This document shows, piece after piece, positions 55,832 to 64,000 of a DNA stretch of 64,000 bases. The position numbers were made by a program, and so were the translations under genes. The notes beneath the pieces are model-generated. The model saw nothing but the letters and a program-made list of their open reading frames with translations, did no database searches and had not been told where the DNA came from. The stretch covers positions 806,001 through 870,000 of the forward strand of contig JAACMV010000005.1 in NCBI GenBank assembly GCA_010909725.1. The letters run 5' to 3'. The first letter of the stretch is position 1. The number at the start of each line of letters is the position of its first letter. This stretch comes from Picochlorum sp. 'celeri'. Lineage: Eukaryota; Chlorophyta; Trebouxiophyceae.

Positions 55832-57193
55832 TCAGACTGCATGGGCGTCGTCACTTTTTGTGTGTTCACTCAGAGTCTCCAGAACAGATCCATCATGATG
55901 ATCTGGCGCCGATCCTTGGGAACCACTATCATACTCATCCACCCGTAGGTTTTGAAACGCATCTTTTAGCACGTGATCAGAGAGTCCAGAGAGTGCTCCA
56001 GTACCTAGTGTAGTCGATGTCACAGATGTTGCTGGACTTGGCCCAGACAGATCAAATGTACTCTTGTCTCCTTGAATCTTGCGGAGAATCGCTCTACTGC
56101 TCCACGAAGATTTAATAGCAGCATTAAAAATGTCGAGGACTGGCATGCACGTATCTCCGTTCGTAAGCGCCTTTCCATGAGACACGCGCAACCTCAATGC
56201 TCCCAGAACAGTGCTGTGAATCACTGCAAGGGATCTATCCACATTGGTATTATCTACTTGCGGTATCAAGTATTTGCTGGCCTCACCACGTAGTGCCTCT
56301 TGAATGCTCCGAATAGATTCTAAATGCTTCACATAGCGATTGCTATCAGGCCGCAGGGTCATAGATTTTGCCCTCACTGCAAATCGCTCCATGTGCTTGT
56401 CCCTGTTTGATATATGCACTAAAAAGGGAACCACAGACGCATGCCTCTTCATCATAGTAATCGCGAATTCACCGCTTAAATGCACTCCTTCTATCACAAT
56501 AGATTCATTCCGAGCTACAAATGAATCGACAAGTTTCTCTGCATGCTCTAGTATTGCACCACGCTGCTCCCTATACCCATCCAACACCCTGCTACTACCT
56601 GCACCCTTTCCACCATCATACGTTGAGGACCATAGGCAATCACGCTTTTTCTCAGGATCAAACCCACGGAGCATATGCCGAATCACATCCGTCGACACGA
56701 CACTCGTGATGCCCAACCTTGACGCCACCAAGGATGCCAAGGTGCTCTTCCCCGTCCCAGTCGTCCCACACAACAACACGACTAGCCCCAACCTCCGTTC
56801 GTGCAGCTGCATCGCAAGCTGAATATTCAATAACTTTATATCATCCGTCAAATTCCTAGGATGCTCCCCCAAACATGACAAGATCACATGCTCAAAGTCG
56901 TGCCGATGAACAATGGCCCCTGTGGCCGACCCTTGCTCATCACTTGGGACACATTGCGTCATCAACCGCTGCTCAAAAATCCAAAACACTTTCCGACACA
57001 CTTTTTGAGACCTCTTTGGTTTACATCCCATGCACTGAAGACACTGCAATATGGTACTCTCGGTATAGAGATGCTGACCTTGAGAGCTGCAACAGTCAAA
57101 AGGAGCTTGCTCCAAACTCTCCCCACCAAACGAGACAGTACTGCCTCGACACCCCACCCCATCCGTCACGAGTATATATGAACATCGTTTCAT
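55832..57193 (-). CDS. P-loop kinase, 2-phosphoglycerate kinase-like (LPA1 type)
   Basis: A single exon of 453 aa from ATG 57193. The Walker A motif is GTTGTGKS at 143-150, in LVVLLCGTTGTGKSTLASL, preceded by LAMQLHERRL. Then SRLGITSVVSTDVIRHMLRGF, as in the plant LPA1/2-PGK-like proteins. A second part carries IVIEGVHLSGEF (Walker B-like Glu) and NRDKHMERFAVRAK. The C-terminal 100 residues are Ser/Thr-rich. Plant LPA1 affects phytic acid level; the true substrate is not settled, and archaeal 2-phosphoglycerate kinase gives the family its name. The first 80 residues have many Cys. Convergent with VPS36. Confidence 0.8.
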   Translation of the reverse strand: MKRCSYILVTDGVGCRGSTVSFGGESLEQAPFDCCSSQGQHLYTESTILQCLQCMGCKPKRSQKVCRKVFWIFEQRLMTQCVPSDEQGSATGAIVHRHDFEHVILSCLGEHPRNLTDDIKLLNIQLAMQLHERRLGLVVLLCGTTGTGKSTLASLVASRLGITSVVSTDVIRHMLRGFDPEKKRDCLWSSTYDGGKGAGSSRVLDGYREQRGAILEHAEKLVDSFVARNESIVIEGVHLSGEFAITMMKRHASVVPFLVHISNRDKHMERFAVRAKSMTLRPDSNRYVKHLESIRSIQEALRGEASKYLIPQVDNTNVDRSLAVIHSTVLGALRLRVSHGKALTNGDTCMPVLDIFNAAIKSSWSSRAILRKIQGDKSTFDLSGPSPATSVTSTTLGTGALSGLSDHVLKDAFQNLRVDEYDSGSQGSAPDHHDGSVLETLSEHTKSDDAHAV

Positions 57194-57590
57194 CTATTCC
57201 AAGCCTCGCTTGAATCGTATCTATGACGAAAAACGGTCGCCTTGGCATTTCATGTCTTGTGCTTGCATCCCTCCAGACTATGGGCTATGGATTCCACCAG
57301 GCACCCACATCGACCAATACTACACTATAGGATTATTTATCTATGAATAAAGCCCATCGAGGCATCCTATTGTCAAATATCGCGAGGGGAGCGCTCCGTA
57401 CATAAAACATTAAAACGATTTTGAATTCAAATTGTTCCAACAATGATGCGCCCAGACTCGACAGCTCCAGTGGTTGTACTAATAAACTTCTATATAGACA
57501 TAGAACGTAAGGAGATACAACATCCCAATTGCCAATACAACAGGTATCGCCAAGACACTTGACAAATTCGGCAAGATCAATTGATTCGTC
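57194..57590. promoter_or_regulatory. Divergent intergenic region LPA1-like / SARNP, 397 bp
   Basis: Contains TATATAGACATAGAA near 57490 and TTGAATTCAAATT at 57421-57433, a perfect TTGAATTCAA palindrome. Expected shared promoter. Confidence 0.4.
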
Positions 57591-58205
57591 ATGGCGTCGA
57601 CGGAACCACAACTTACTCCTCCAACATTGACAGAGTTGAAAAAACTCAAGGTAACAGAGCTTCGGGAGAAGCTATCTGCTGCTGGGCTCGAGACGAAAGG
57701 AGTCAAGGACGAATTGGTCAAGAGATTGGTGGAACATCTTTCACAGGACAAGGCAGATGCGGCTACAACCGCAGATGAAAAAGATGGAACAACAGCCATC
57801 GATCATAGCGCTGCAGCACCGGCTGAAGGAGGGACAAAGCAAGCTTCCACCGCCAAGCTGACCGAGGCTGAAAAGGCCAAACTGCGTGCCGAGCGCTTTG
57901 GGGTGACAACGCAAAAGCAAAGTAAGCAATCAGGTGCGATTGCTGGATTAGGAATGTTTGACCCACAAGAAGAGTACGAACGGCGTAAGAAGAGGGCTGA
58001 GAGGTTTGGACTCCCTGTTCCTGTGAATGAACATGAAGAGAAGGAGAAGAAGAAGGCCAGGGCGGAGAGATTTGGACTCCCTGTGCCCATAACAAAGGAT
58101 GAGTTGGAAGAGAAGAAGAGGCAAAGGGCTGAACGATTCATGTCAGAGGAGGAAAAGAAGAAGGAGGAGCGTGCTGCTCGGTTTGGGTCTGGTACATCCT
58201 CATAG
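57591..58205 (+). CDS. SARNP: SAP-domain RNA-export protein, SARNP/Tho1 (CIP29)
   Basis: A single exon of 204 aa from ATG 57591. The SAP motif is at about 14-51 (LTELKKLKVTELREKLSAAG). After an acidic/Ala linker come five copies of a basic helix ending in R-A-x-R-F or AERF: LRAERFG, KRAERFG, ARAERFG, QRAERF and RAARFG, each after a K/E-rich run. This repeat binds the UAP56/Sub2 helicase in TREX. SARNP/Tho1 acts in nuclear mRNA packaging and export. Five motifs are as in the animal protein (yeast Tho1 has fewer). Convergent with a small coiled-coil gene, 56 nt. Confidence 0.9.
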   Translation: MASTEPQLTPPTLTELKKLKVTELREKLSAAGLETKGVKDELVKRLVEHLSQDKADAATTADEKDGTTAIDHSAAAPAEGGTKQASTAKLTEAEKAKLRAERFGVTTQKQSKQSGAIAGLGMFDPQEEYERRKKRAERFGLPVPVNEHEEKEKKKARAERFGLPVPITKDELEEKKRQRAERFMSEEEKKKEERAARFGSGTSS

Positions 58206-58261
58206 CATACACACGGCTCGTTGACACGATATCAAAATGTATCATAATTGACATGACAAGA

Positions 58262-58588
58262 TCAGGATTCCTTTGTAGTAGTGTTGAACTGTAACAGAGA
58301 TTGTATAGCATCCCCTCCAGCAGCTGATACAATTGTCTGGGTATCATCAGACATAGCAGACACTTTCTTCTCGAGCGTCGAGAGCTTGCGCCTGATATCT
58401 TCCATTTGCTGCATCACCGGAACGTCATCAGTCCTCTCATGCGAACCCTGCTCAAGGGTTGCCTTTAATCTCTCCAGAGCTTGTCTCCCTCCCTCATGAA
58501 CCCCACCCTGAGACTCAATCTGCTGCAAAATACACTCTAAATTACCAACGACTGCATCGTATTGGGCCTTTTCTTCGCTAGGATCCAT
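58262..58588 (-). CDS. Small coiled-coil protein, 108 aa
   Basis: A single exon from ATG 58588 (MDPSEEKAQYDAVVGN); the frame extends two codons upstream only with TTG. It is helical with two coiled-coil parts: VVGNLECILQQIESQ, and MEDIRRKLSTLEKKVSAM after a Ser-rich linker. It ends DAIQSLLQFNTTTKES. No family recognised; it could be a small subunit of a larger complex such as a dynein/kinesin or Mediator part, but this is a guess. Its divergent placement with TMEM65 and an exact 425-bp gap, like its neighbours, argues that it is a real gene. Confidence 0.6.
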   Translation of the reverse strand: MDPSEEKAQYDAVVGNLECILQQIESQGGVHEGGRQALERLKATLEQGSHERTDDVPVMQQMEDIRRKLSTLEKKVSAMSDDTQTIVSAAGGDAIQSLLQFNTTTKES

Positions 58589-59013
58589 ATACAATGCGAT
58601 CGGAGATGATATTTCAACCGAAATTGAAAATCAAATGCCCCTTCTTCTACCGTTTCTTTTCTGACGCCCGTATCCAGATATGTGCCGTTTTCGATGGAAA
58701 TTATAAAAGCAGGACATCTCTTTTTTTTCCTTGTGCGAGTTCCGTAGCATCCCTTGAAAGGAAATTCTCCAACTTTACATAAATACCTTAATGAAGGAAT
58801 TCGAGGCTCGTTTGTTGACGACACCTCTGGTACATGCATCGCTCATGAGACAGTTTCATCCCCTGAGCATGAACACATATTTCCTATAATAATCCCAACC
58901 ACCATCGGTCCATTCCGATTCGTGTATAATTCCTTTGCATTGGTTTACTAGGCTCTTTGGATCACTTTGACACACACGTCAAGGCAATTTTCTGGGGCTA
59001 GGTTTGATACAGC
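58589..59013. promoter_or_regulatory. Divergent intergenic region small coiled coil / TMEM65, 425 bp
   Basis: Small frames here have no domain. Expected shared promoter; no RNA gene seen. Confidence 0.4.
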
Positions 59014-60035
59014 ATGTTAGGATCCATCTTATGGATGGATCAGATTGAGACCTCGTCCTATCGGAAGGATGTGCTACTGCGTGATGTGCAACTCCCATGG
59101 CATCCATGTTCTCGAGGGATTCATTCGTCATCCTCCGCTTGCGATTCATCTTCTTCCAGTGGATCTGATCGAGGGTATGCATCTCGATCAGAGACCATGT
59201 CGGATGAGGATGCAGAGTATGTTGCCAAGTTGGTGAAGGAGAGTTTCCACAGGTGTGTTTGTGTGATAATAATGATACTAACACACACAGCATTGTCAGT
59301 GATGGATTGAGTGCATGTATGCAGAAAGCCAAAAGAGACTGCGGCGTCAATATTGGATACAATCTCGGAAATCGATAGGATTCACTTGCTTTTGGCATTG
59401 CAATGCAAGGCAAGCAAGGCAAACATGGAGATTCGGGATAGGGACTATGTGGATGATTTGGTGAAATCAATACGGAATTCTGGGAATGCGGAGCATCATT
59501 TATCCAGAGGAGAGATTGCGAATGCGCTTGCGTATCAAAGGATGCTTCAGCGGTATAGCAGCCATTCTCACAATCCTCCATCATGGAAGCAGCTCTCTGG
59601 GGTAATGCTTGCGTCAGGCCTCCCTTTTGTCGGGTATGAATAAATCTTCGTAGTATATATGCATTACATGATAATGATAATAAAATACATGTATACAGGT
59701 TTGGATTTTTTGATAATGCCATCATGCTCTTGTCGGGTGATGTCATTGACACCATGATTGGACATCACCTTGGTATAACAACATTGGCATCAGCAGGTCT
59801 TGGCAATATCGCTGCTGATGTGGTAGGAGTTAGTGTGACACAGCAAATTAAGGAGAAGTCACGAAAGATATCATGGGCTCAACCACCCCGCCTGTCTACT
59901 ATCCAGCAAGCCATGAAGTCTGTAAGGACAGCCAAGATTGCTGGAGCTGCATGTGGTGTCACTGTAGGCTGTCTTCTTGGCATGTTTCCTTTGTGCTTCA
60001 CGAGTCCTGGATTTTTCGTTCAAGAAAATATGTAG
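59014..60035 (+). CDS. TMEM65: TMEM65-like mitochondrial inner membrane protein
   Basis: Exons 59014-59252, 59325-59633, 59699-60035; introns 72 and 65 bp (GTGTGT and GTATGA donors), 294 aa. The hallmark is across the second junction: LASGLPFVGFGFFDNAIMLLSGD, then LGITTLASAGLGNIAADVVGV. Three to four membrane spans follow the soluble N-terminus. Human TMEM65 is a mitochondrial protein linked to Na+/Ca2+ exchange. The N-terminal 80 residues have Ser-rich and basic stretches, as a presequence might. A TGTAA follows the stop by 8 nt. Confidence 0.9.
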
Positions 60036-60043
60036 TGCACTCA

Positions 60044-60048
60044 TGTAA
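60044..60048 (+). terminator. TGTAA poly(A) signal of TMEM65
   Basis: TGTAA 9 nt after the TMEM65 stop, followed by TAATGATAG. Confidence 0.4.
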
Positions 60049-60060
60049 TAATGATAGATA

Positions 60061-60735
60061 TTAATCCTGATGAAATTTCAATGTACATGTTGTGTGACCA
60101 CTGACTGCAGTGTTTGGCTTTTTTTCTATGACTAGCCTGGCCATTCCTTTGTTCGATAAGGAGCACTTTAAAAACTTGATCCGTCTCATCCACTTGGACT
60201 TTTGGGGCTTTGTTGCTGGCAGGTTGTCTGGAGTGTTGCGCTTGACAATACAAGAGTGGAGGCTAGTAGTAGCATGGTTGGCAGTTGGATTGTTCTTCTT
60301 CTTGCCTCCCTTGCAAAGCACGCCCCCCTCCCGGATTGTATCAGTATTTTTCTGTCGTATCACTGATATATATGGTACTCTAGACATGAGGGTGCCCTGT
60401 GTGCTACCCAACCGAATACCCGAGCACACATGGACATGCCCTTGGATGTTCAAAAAGTTGGAGTTCCCCAGGTACATGGCCAACTCGCTACTGTCGTCCC
60501 GAATAAGAATTCCACTTGAACCTAATGATCCAATGAAAATCTGAATATTCTTTTTCGCATTGTACAATGCTTTTGTTCTGTCTACGGGCCGAATAGGTGC
60601 CGACCCGCGTGTGGTCCCATGTGTCCCATGAGCATGCCCAGGTGCGCACCTAGGGTCCTCCAGGACGTGGGACCCCCTCGAAAAGGATGATAATCCGTTC
60701 ACAGGGATGACATGAAGAAGAAGAAAATCAATCAA
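60061..60735 (-). CDS. Possible small gene, frame without early ATG
   Basis: The frame is open for 224 codons but starts with TTG; the first in-frame ATG is at 60477, which would give 138 residues. Positions upstream could be joined from another exon. The region IQIFIGSLGSSGILIRDDS followed by MYLGNSNFLNIQGHVHV has the alternating pattern of an OB-fold strand set, but I cannot name a family. The stop lies 25 nt from that of TMEM65 on the other strand, in line with the convergent spacing seen for other genes here, which raises its chance of being real. A plus-strand frame overlaps it. Confidence 0.3.
   Translation of the reverse strand: MIDFLLLHVIPVNGLSSFSRGSHVLEDPRCAPGHAHGTHGTTRGSAPIRPVDRTKALYNAKKNIQIFIGSLGSSGILIRDDSSELAMYLGNSNFLNIQGHVHVCSGIRLGSTQGTLMSRVPYISVIRQKNTDTIREGGVLCKGGKKKNNPTANHATTSLHSCIVKRNTPDNLPATKPQKSKWMRRIKFLKCSLSNKGMARLVIEKKPNTAVSGHTTCTLKFHQD
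60595..60680. repeat. GC-rich stretch with nested inverted repeats
   Basis: A perfect 12-nt palindrome AGGTGCGCACCT (60640-60651), an inverted repeat GTCCT-CC-AGGAC (60655-60666) and GGGTCC/GGACCC arms (60653-60658 and 60670-60675) lie together in a stretch clearly richer in G and C than its surroundings. Confidence 0.6.
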
Positions 60736-60879
60736 AACAACAAGAAGCTTGGTTACATGAAAACAATCATGTGTACATCCTGTTTTTACTCGCTACTGGG
60801 GCTGCAGTTTTGTGCTGCACACTTGTGTTCCATGAAACAGCAGGCACGCATCACAAACGCTGACGCCATGTGTTGATAT

Positions 60880-62385
60880 CTAATTCGGAAGTTTGCTGAC
60901 AACACCATAGCTTTTGTACACTGATTTTACCACAGTTCCTTCTGGAATTGTGGAATATCTGAAGAACGGCTCCAACAATACCCCAAGGTCAATATCTCCT
61001 TGCACATTGAAAGTTGTCCTCAATCTCTTCTCCAACTTTTTCTCAAAATATTCCTTCTCCTCCTTACTCAAAAGCTCAATGGGCTCATCCATGGGTGTAA
61101 TAAGGTTCAAAGTGAAGTTCTTTGCCCCTTGACTGTCATCTTGCAAGAGCTTTCTTCCAGTGACTGACTCATTACAAATGGCAAATGGGTCTTCTCCTTT
61201 TGGAACTTCGGGCGATGTTTCGCCAATTTGATAGGGATTATCGTCTACTGAAGTGCCGAAATAATTTCCAGAATCCTCAAATGTCCAAGAGCCTCCGGTT
61301 TTGAAGGTGACTGTCGTTGTTATACTTGCATCTACTGGATTACTATCCAAGATGACACCCTTTCCTTGGTACCACCCCCAGCTACAATCATAATATGGAG
61401 GACAACAGAATGTCTTTGTTGCTTCCAAAGATTTCAAAGAATCTTGAGTCTTTTCTGCTGATGTTTCAGTCGAAAGACCGTACTCAAAGGTAACTTCACC
61501 CGAGATTTCTGATTCAGAGGTTTCTGTCACAGTTGACCATTTGTAGCTTGCCGCAACAGCAACCCCTGCCAATACCTCCCACGATTGACTGTATGAATAA
61601 GAATAGGATTTACCTTCCTCCTTTTTCATTGTTGCTGTTTCGACCGCAACATTTCCAGAATCGCGATTGTATATTGTGTATCCACTAATCAGGCTTAGAG
61701 ACGGGTCTGATTGATACCCTGTAATGTCATTGGTATCCCGCACTATGGACTGAATGTCCTGCAAGAAGAGGAGTCCAAGCTGGGTAATCACTTGGTCACC
61801 TACCTTACCAAACCATCCGCCGATTAGGCCTGAGGCAACGTCAGAAGTACCGTTCTGATCGCCATCGCACTTCTGTTTTGGGCCTCCGAGCTCCACAGAC
61901 CTTCTTTCTCCACCCTCTGTGCCTTGGAATGTTTGCAACTCCAGATAAATACGGCACAATTTGTCATCATCTCCTTGTTCAAGAAGGTATACAATTCTTT
62001 CCTGACTGGCCAATTTCAAGGTGACACCCTTGGCTTCTCCCAAACTGGGATCATCAAAGTTGCCACCAATATCATAATATTTGCCATAGTTATCCGTGAA
62101 TCGGATACTTCTCACTCTCACGCCATCAACGCGTGTCTGGATAGACGATATCAAAGCACCATTATACTGAAAATCTGTATAATATTGATACATCCAGCCA
62201 TCTTGAGTCTTAGCCCTCACTTGGCTTCCACCATCTGGGAGATAGTAGTAGAGGCCATCATATGAAAATCCCTCGTAATATTGAATAGCGCCCGCACACC
62301 CGTTCCTCCTCACGTCGACAAATAATACAAGATACAAGATGACAGTCACCGAAAGTGAGAGTCTTTGGCATGGATGTCTCCTCAT
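60880..62385 (-). CDS. Secreted jacalin-like plus aerolysin/ETX-MTX2-like protein
   Basis: A single exon of 501 aa from ATG 62385, the first in frame. Residues 1-33 form a signal peptide: basic start, then LSLSVTVILYLVLFV, with possible cleavage after NGCAG. The next 130 residues have GGSQVRAKT, IRFTDNYG and YDIGG, a jacalin-like lectin pattern. Residues about 225-385 hold the Ser/Thr-rich alternating strands of the beta-pore-forming aerolysin/ETX-MTX2 fold (SYSYSYSQSWEVLAGVAVAA, then the insertion-loop-like TETSESEISGEVTFEYGLST). A CC...C cluster sits near 340. The C-terminus (LLSKEEKEYFEKKLEKRLR) is different from known toxins. Such proteins oligomerise on membranes; in eukaryotes they occur as natterin-like and plant jacalin-aerolysin proteins. 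Whether it forms pores is inference. Confidence 0.72.
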   Translation of the reverse strand: MRRHPCQRLSLSVTVILYLVLFVDVRRNGCAGAIQYYEGFSYDGLYYYLPDGGSQVRAKTQDGWMYQYYTDFQYNGALISSIQTRVDGVRVRSIRFTDNYGKYYDIGGNFDDPSLGEAKGVTLKLASQERIVYLLEQGDDDKLCRIYLELQTFQGTEGGERRSVELGGPKQKCDGDQNGTSDVASGLIGGWFGKVGDQVITQLGLLFLQDIQSIVRDTNDITGYQSDPSLSLISGYTIYNRDSGNVAVETATMKKEEGKSYSYSYSQSWEVLAGVAVAASYKWSTVTETSESEISGEVTFEYGLSTETSAEKTQDSLKSLEATKTFCCPPYYDCSWGWYQGKGVILDSNPVDASITTTVTFKTGGSWTFEDSGNYFGTSVDDNPYQIGETSPEVPKGEDPFAICNESVTGRKLLQDDSQGAKNFTLNLITPMDEPIELLSKEEKEYFEKKLEKRLRTTFNVQGDIDLGVLLEPFFRYSTIPEGTVVKSVYKSYGVVSKLPN

Positions 62386-63208
62386 CTGTCGTGATTGTTG
62401 TCTAGAGTATTGGTTTCGGTCTGAAAGTACTGCGGTACCTTTCCCCCTTGTAAGGAACTCCAGTCCTCGGGGAACCGCAATCACTGATCGACAGTGTTGA
62501 GATGGAAGTAAAAAATTCAAATAGATGTATGTGTCGTGTATGGATTCTGTAGGCAAAATCTGGCATCGGCATTCTTACGGTGTGCGTAGCGTAATCCACC
62601 GGATGGTACCTCGTTTGATTAAAGGACCCCAAATTTTAGGGTTTTGTCATGCCATGTGCTTGTGAGCTAAAACGGAACCTTTTAAAAAGTGTGGACACCC
62701 ATCCAAAGCCAACAACAATAATTGTTCCACGTGAATACAATAGAATCCATGATGGATTCGATTGTAGCTGGATAAAGTAAGGCATTCATCCAGCAACATG
62801 GCAAGAAGATGAATTTGGACAGATGTGCAGTAGTAGTAATCAAGTAATCATCATCCTAGATCTCCATGCATCAAGAACATTCACATTGCACAGTATACAA
62901 TCAACCATGCATAATCCTTGAACAACTTTGAGTAACCATAACAGGAGTAGTAGCAATGTGGTCAGTGATCCTCGTCATTATCAAATCCAACCAGTCAATT
63001 GAATGCTCTCAATTGACTACGCATGGACAGTCTTGAGACTGAGCAATCATTGGGTTTGGGAACACCCAATTCTGGCATACAAATTAATTGATGTATTAGT
63101 GTAGTGAAATGGAAAAAACGGTATTTCCAGGGTTAGGAACACGGTCGTGTTGAATAGTTGCCAATGTGAAAATTCGCTATCAGAGTTCACCATACGTTGG
63201 GACTTGCC
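62386..63208. promoter_or_regulatory. Divergent intergenic region aerolysin-like / MOT1, 823 bp
   Basis: Longer than its neighbours. It contains GGGACCCCAAATTTTAGGGTTTTG near 62624-62646 and repeated TCAATTGAATGCTCTCAATTGACTACGCATGG (62995-63026), a direct and inverted repeat around TCAATTGA. No ORF with a domain. Confidence 0.4.
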
Positions 63209-64000
63209 ATGCCTCAATTCCTCTGGAATACGCAGGAATATATATATTATAGATATATAGATACCCTGGGAGGGCTACGGAGATCGGTCGAACATGTATC
63301 GTGGGCAGAGCTTAGTGGCTGTTTGGGTGACCTGGGAACCTTTTTGCCCCTGGTGGTTGCTTTGACGCAGGAGGTGGGGCTCGATCTGGGGACGACTTTG
63401 CTCTTTACAGGAGTGTACAACATTGTGACTGGACTGATGTTTGATATTCCCATGCCTGTGCAACCCATGAAGACAATTGCAGCAGTTGCCTTGTCTGGGG
63501 ATGGGTTGACGATTCCTCAAATCATGGCTGCGGGTATTTTTGTGTCGGCGTGCGTCCTTGTGCTAGGCGCGGCGGGTTTGATGGGTATTGCAACACGATT
63601 GACTCCTCCACCTGTGATCAGGGGAATGCAGTTGGGAGTAGGGCTTGCACTGAGCCAGAAAGGTTTCAGATATGTTTGGTACAGGGATGGGGCATCATCA
63701 GAGGGCATGAATAGTGTGTGGGGACTGAGTGGTATTTTCGTGGGTATGTTTTTCATTGTATTTATTCTGCTATCCGTGTATAAAGCTAGTGATGCGAACA
63801 GCGACGACGTCAGTAGGCCTACTGAAGGTGGTGCATCACAGCAACAGAGAGTTGTTGATCAGGAGAATGGAGGAGAAGAGAGAGGAGAGGGCAGTGTCCC
63901 AGTGTCAGTGACCGTAAAAGAGGATACAAAGGTGTCGGTAGTTACTGAAACTGATTTTCCTTCATCATCCATGGCATCGCAATCTCCTGGAGACATTACA
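63209..64000 (+). CDS. MOT1: Molybdate transporter MOT1 (SulP-related), N-terminal part
   Basis: The frame is open from ATG 63209 to the right edge (264 codons). The N-terminus MPQFLWNTQEYIYYRYIDTLGG is followed by ELSGCLGDLGTFLPLVVALT and LGTTLLFTGVYNIVTGLMFDIPMPVQPMKTIAA, the first of the two MOT1 signature motifs. TM segments at AAGIFVSACVLVLGAAGL and MFFIVFILLSVY follow. A charged insertion of about 80 residues after the last of these (DANSDDVSRPTEGG onwards) is unusual. MOT1 takes up molybdate with high affinity for molybdenum-cofactor enzymes. The second half and the C-terminus lie outside the window. Confidence 0.88.
   Translation, partial: MPQFLWNTQEYIYYRYIDTLGGLRRSVEHVSWAELSGCLGDLGTFLPLVVALTQEVGLDLGTTLLFTGVYNIVTGLMFDIPMPVQPMKTIAAVALSGDGLTIPQIMAAGIFVSACVLVLGAAGLMGIATRLTPPPVIRGMQLGVGLALSQKGFRYVWYRDGASSEGMNSVWGLSGIFVGMFFIVFILLSVYKASDANSDDVSRPTEGGASQQQRVVDQENGGEERGEGSVPVSVTVKEDTKVSVVTETDFPSSSMASQSPGDIT

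Larger units (their letters stand above)
60036..60879. other. 844-bp interval between TMEM65 and the aerolysin-like gene
   Basis: It holds a weak minus-strand ORF (60061-60735), an overlapping plus-strand frame (60110-60544) without an ATG start, and a GC-rich structured stretch at 60595-60680. The rest has no recognised feature. Confidence 0.4.

Noticed and set aside
60110..60544. 144-codon plus-strand frame with hydrophobic segments
   Set aside because: No ATG start, and it is the mirror of the minus-strand frame 60061-60735; composition looks like chance.

Overview
The window is nuclear DNA from a compact, intron-poor photosynthetic eukaryote, most likely a green alga. Photosystem I subunit PsaL is nuclear-encoded here behind a simple plastid transit peptide with no signal peptide, which points to a primary green plastid. 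A plant-type phosphoglucan (starch) phosphatase (LSF2 type), a plastid TPR-like protein and an LPA1-type kinase agree with this. Many genes carry TGTAA shortly after the stop codon, the polyadenylation signal typical of chlorophyte algae. I cannot name the genus. I count about 34 protein genes in 64 kb. Introns are few and short (45 to 115 bp, one of 366 bp), with donors mostly GTAYG and acceptors mostly GCAG or TAG. No tRNA, rRNA, CRISPR array or transposon was recognised.

Layout. 1-5 kb: end of a plastid TPR-like gene, LSF2, PsaL, and two membrane-protein genes on the minus strand. 5-15 kb: a SAND plus Tudor-like nuclear protein, Derlin, a mitochondrial monothiol glutaredoxin, GET4, an MRS2/CorA Mg transporter, and an LSD1-like histone demethylase. 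15.3-17.1 kb: the longest gene-free gap. 17-31.5 kb: Sof1/DCAF13, a cGMP-dependent protein kinase with four cyclic-nucleotide sites, a PGES2-like GST, an OSCA/TMEM63 channel, an unknown protein, and cohesin STAG/SCC3. 32-49 kb: HemW-like radical SAM protein, an SDR, the large helicase ASCC3, eIF2D, an unknown coiled coil, a PfkB kinase, GPC acyltransferase, and an ABC1/ADCK2-like kinase. 49-64 kb: PP2C phosphatase, an unknown polytopic membrane protein, ESCRT-II VPS36 with a UBA domain, an LPA1-like P-loop kinase, a SAP protein (SARNP/Tho1), a small coiled coil, TMEM65, a weak ORF, a secreted jacalin/aerolysin-like protein, and the start of a MOT1 molybdate transporter.

Organisation. From about 27.7 kb to 60 kb, genes alternate strand one by one. 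Convergent stop codons lie 1 to 121 nt apart, and divergent start codons lie 318 to 499 nt apart. In several pairs the likely poly(A) signal of one gene lies inside the coding region of its neighbour, so sense and antisense 3' ends should overlap.

The genes are mostly housekeeping and form no operon or island. The least ordinary are the secreted aerolysin-like protein, the SAND-Tudor protein, the four-site PKG, and VPS36 with an internal UBA.
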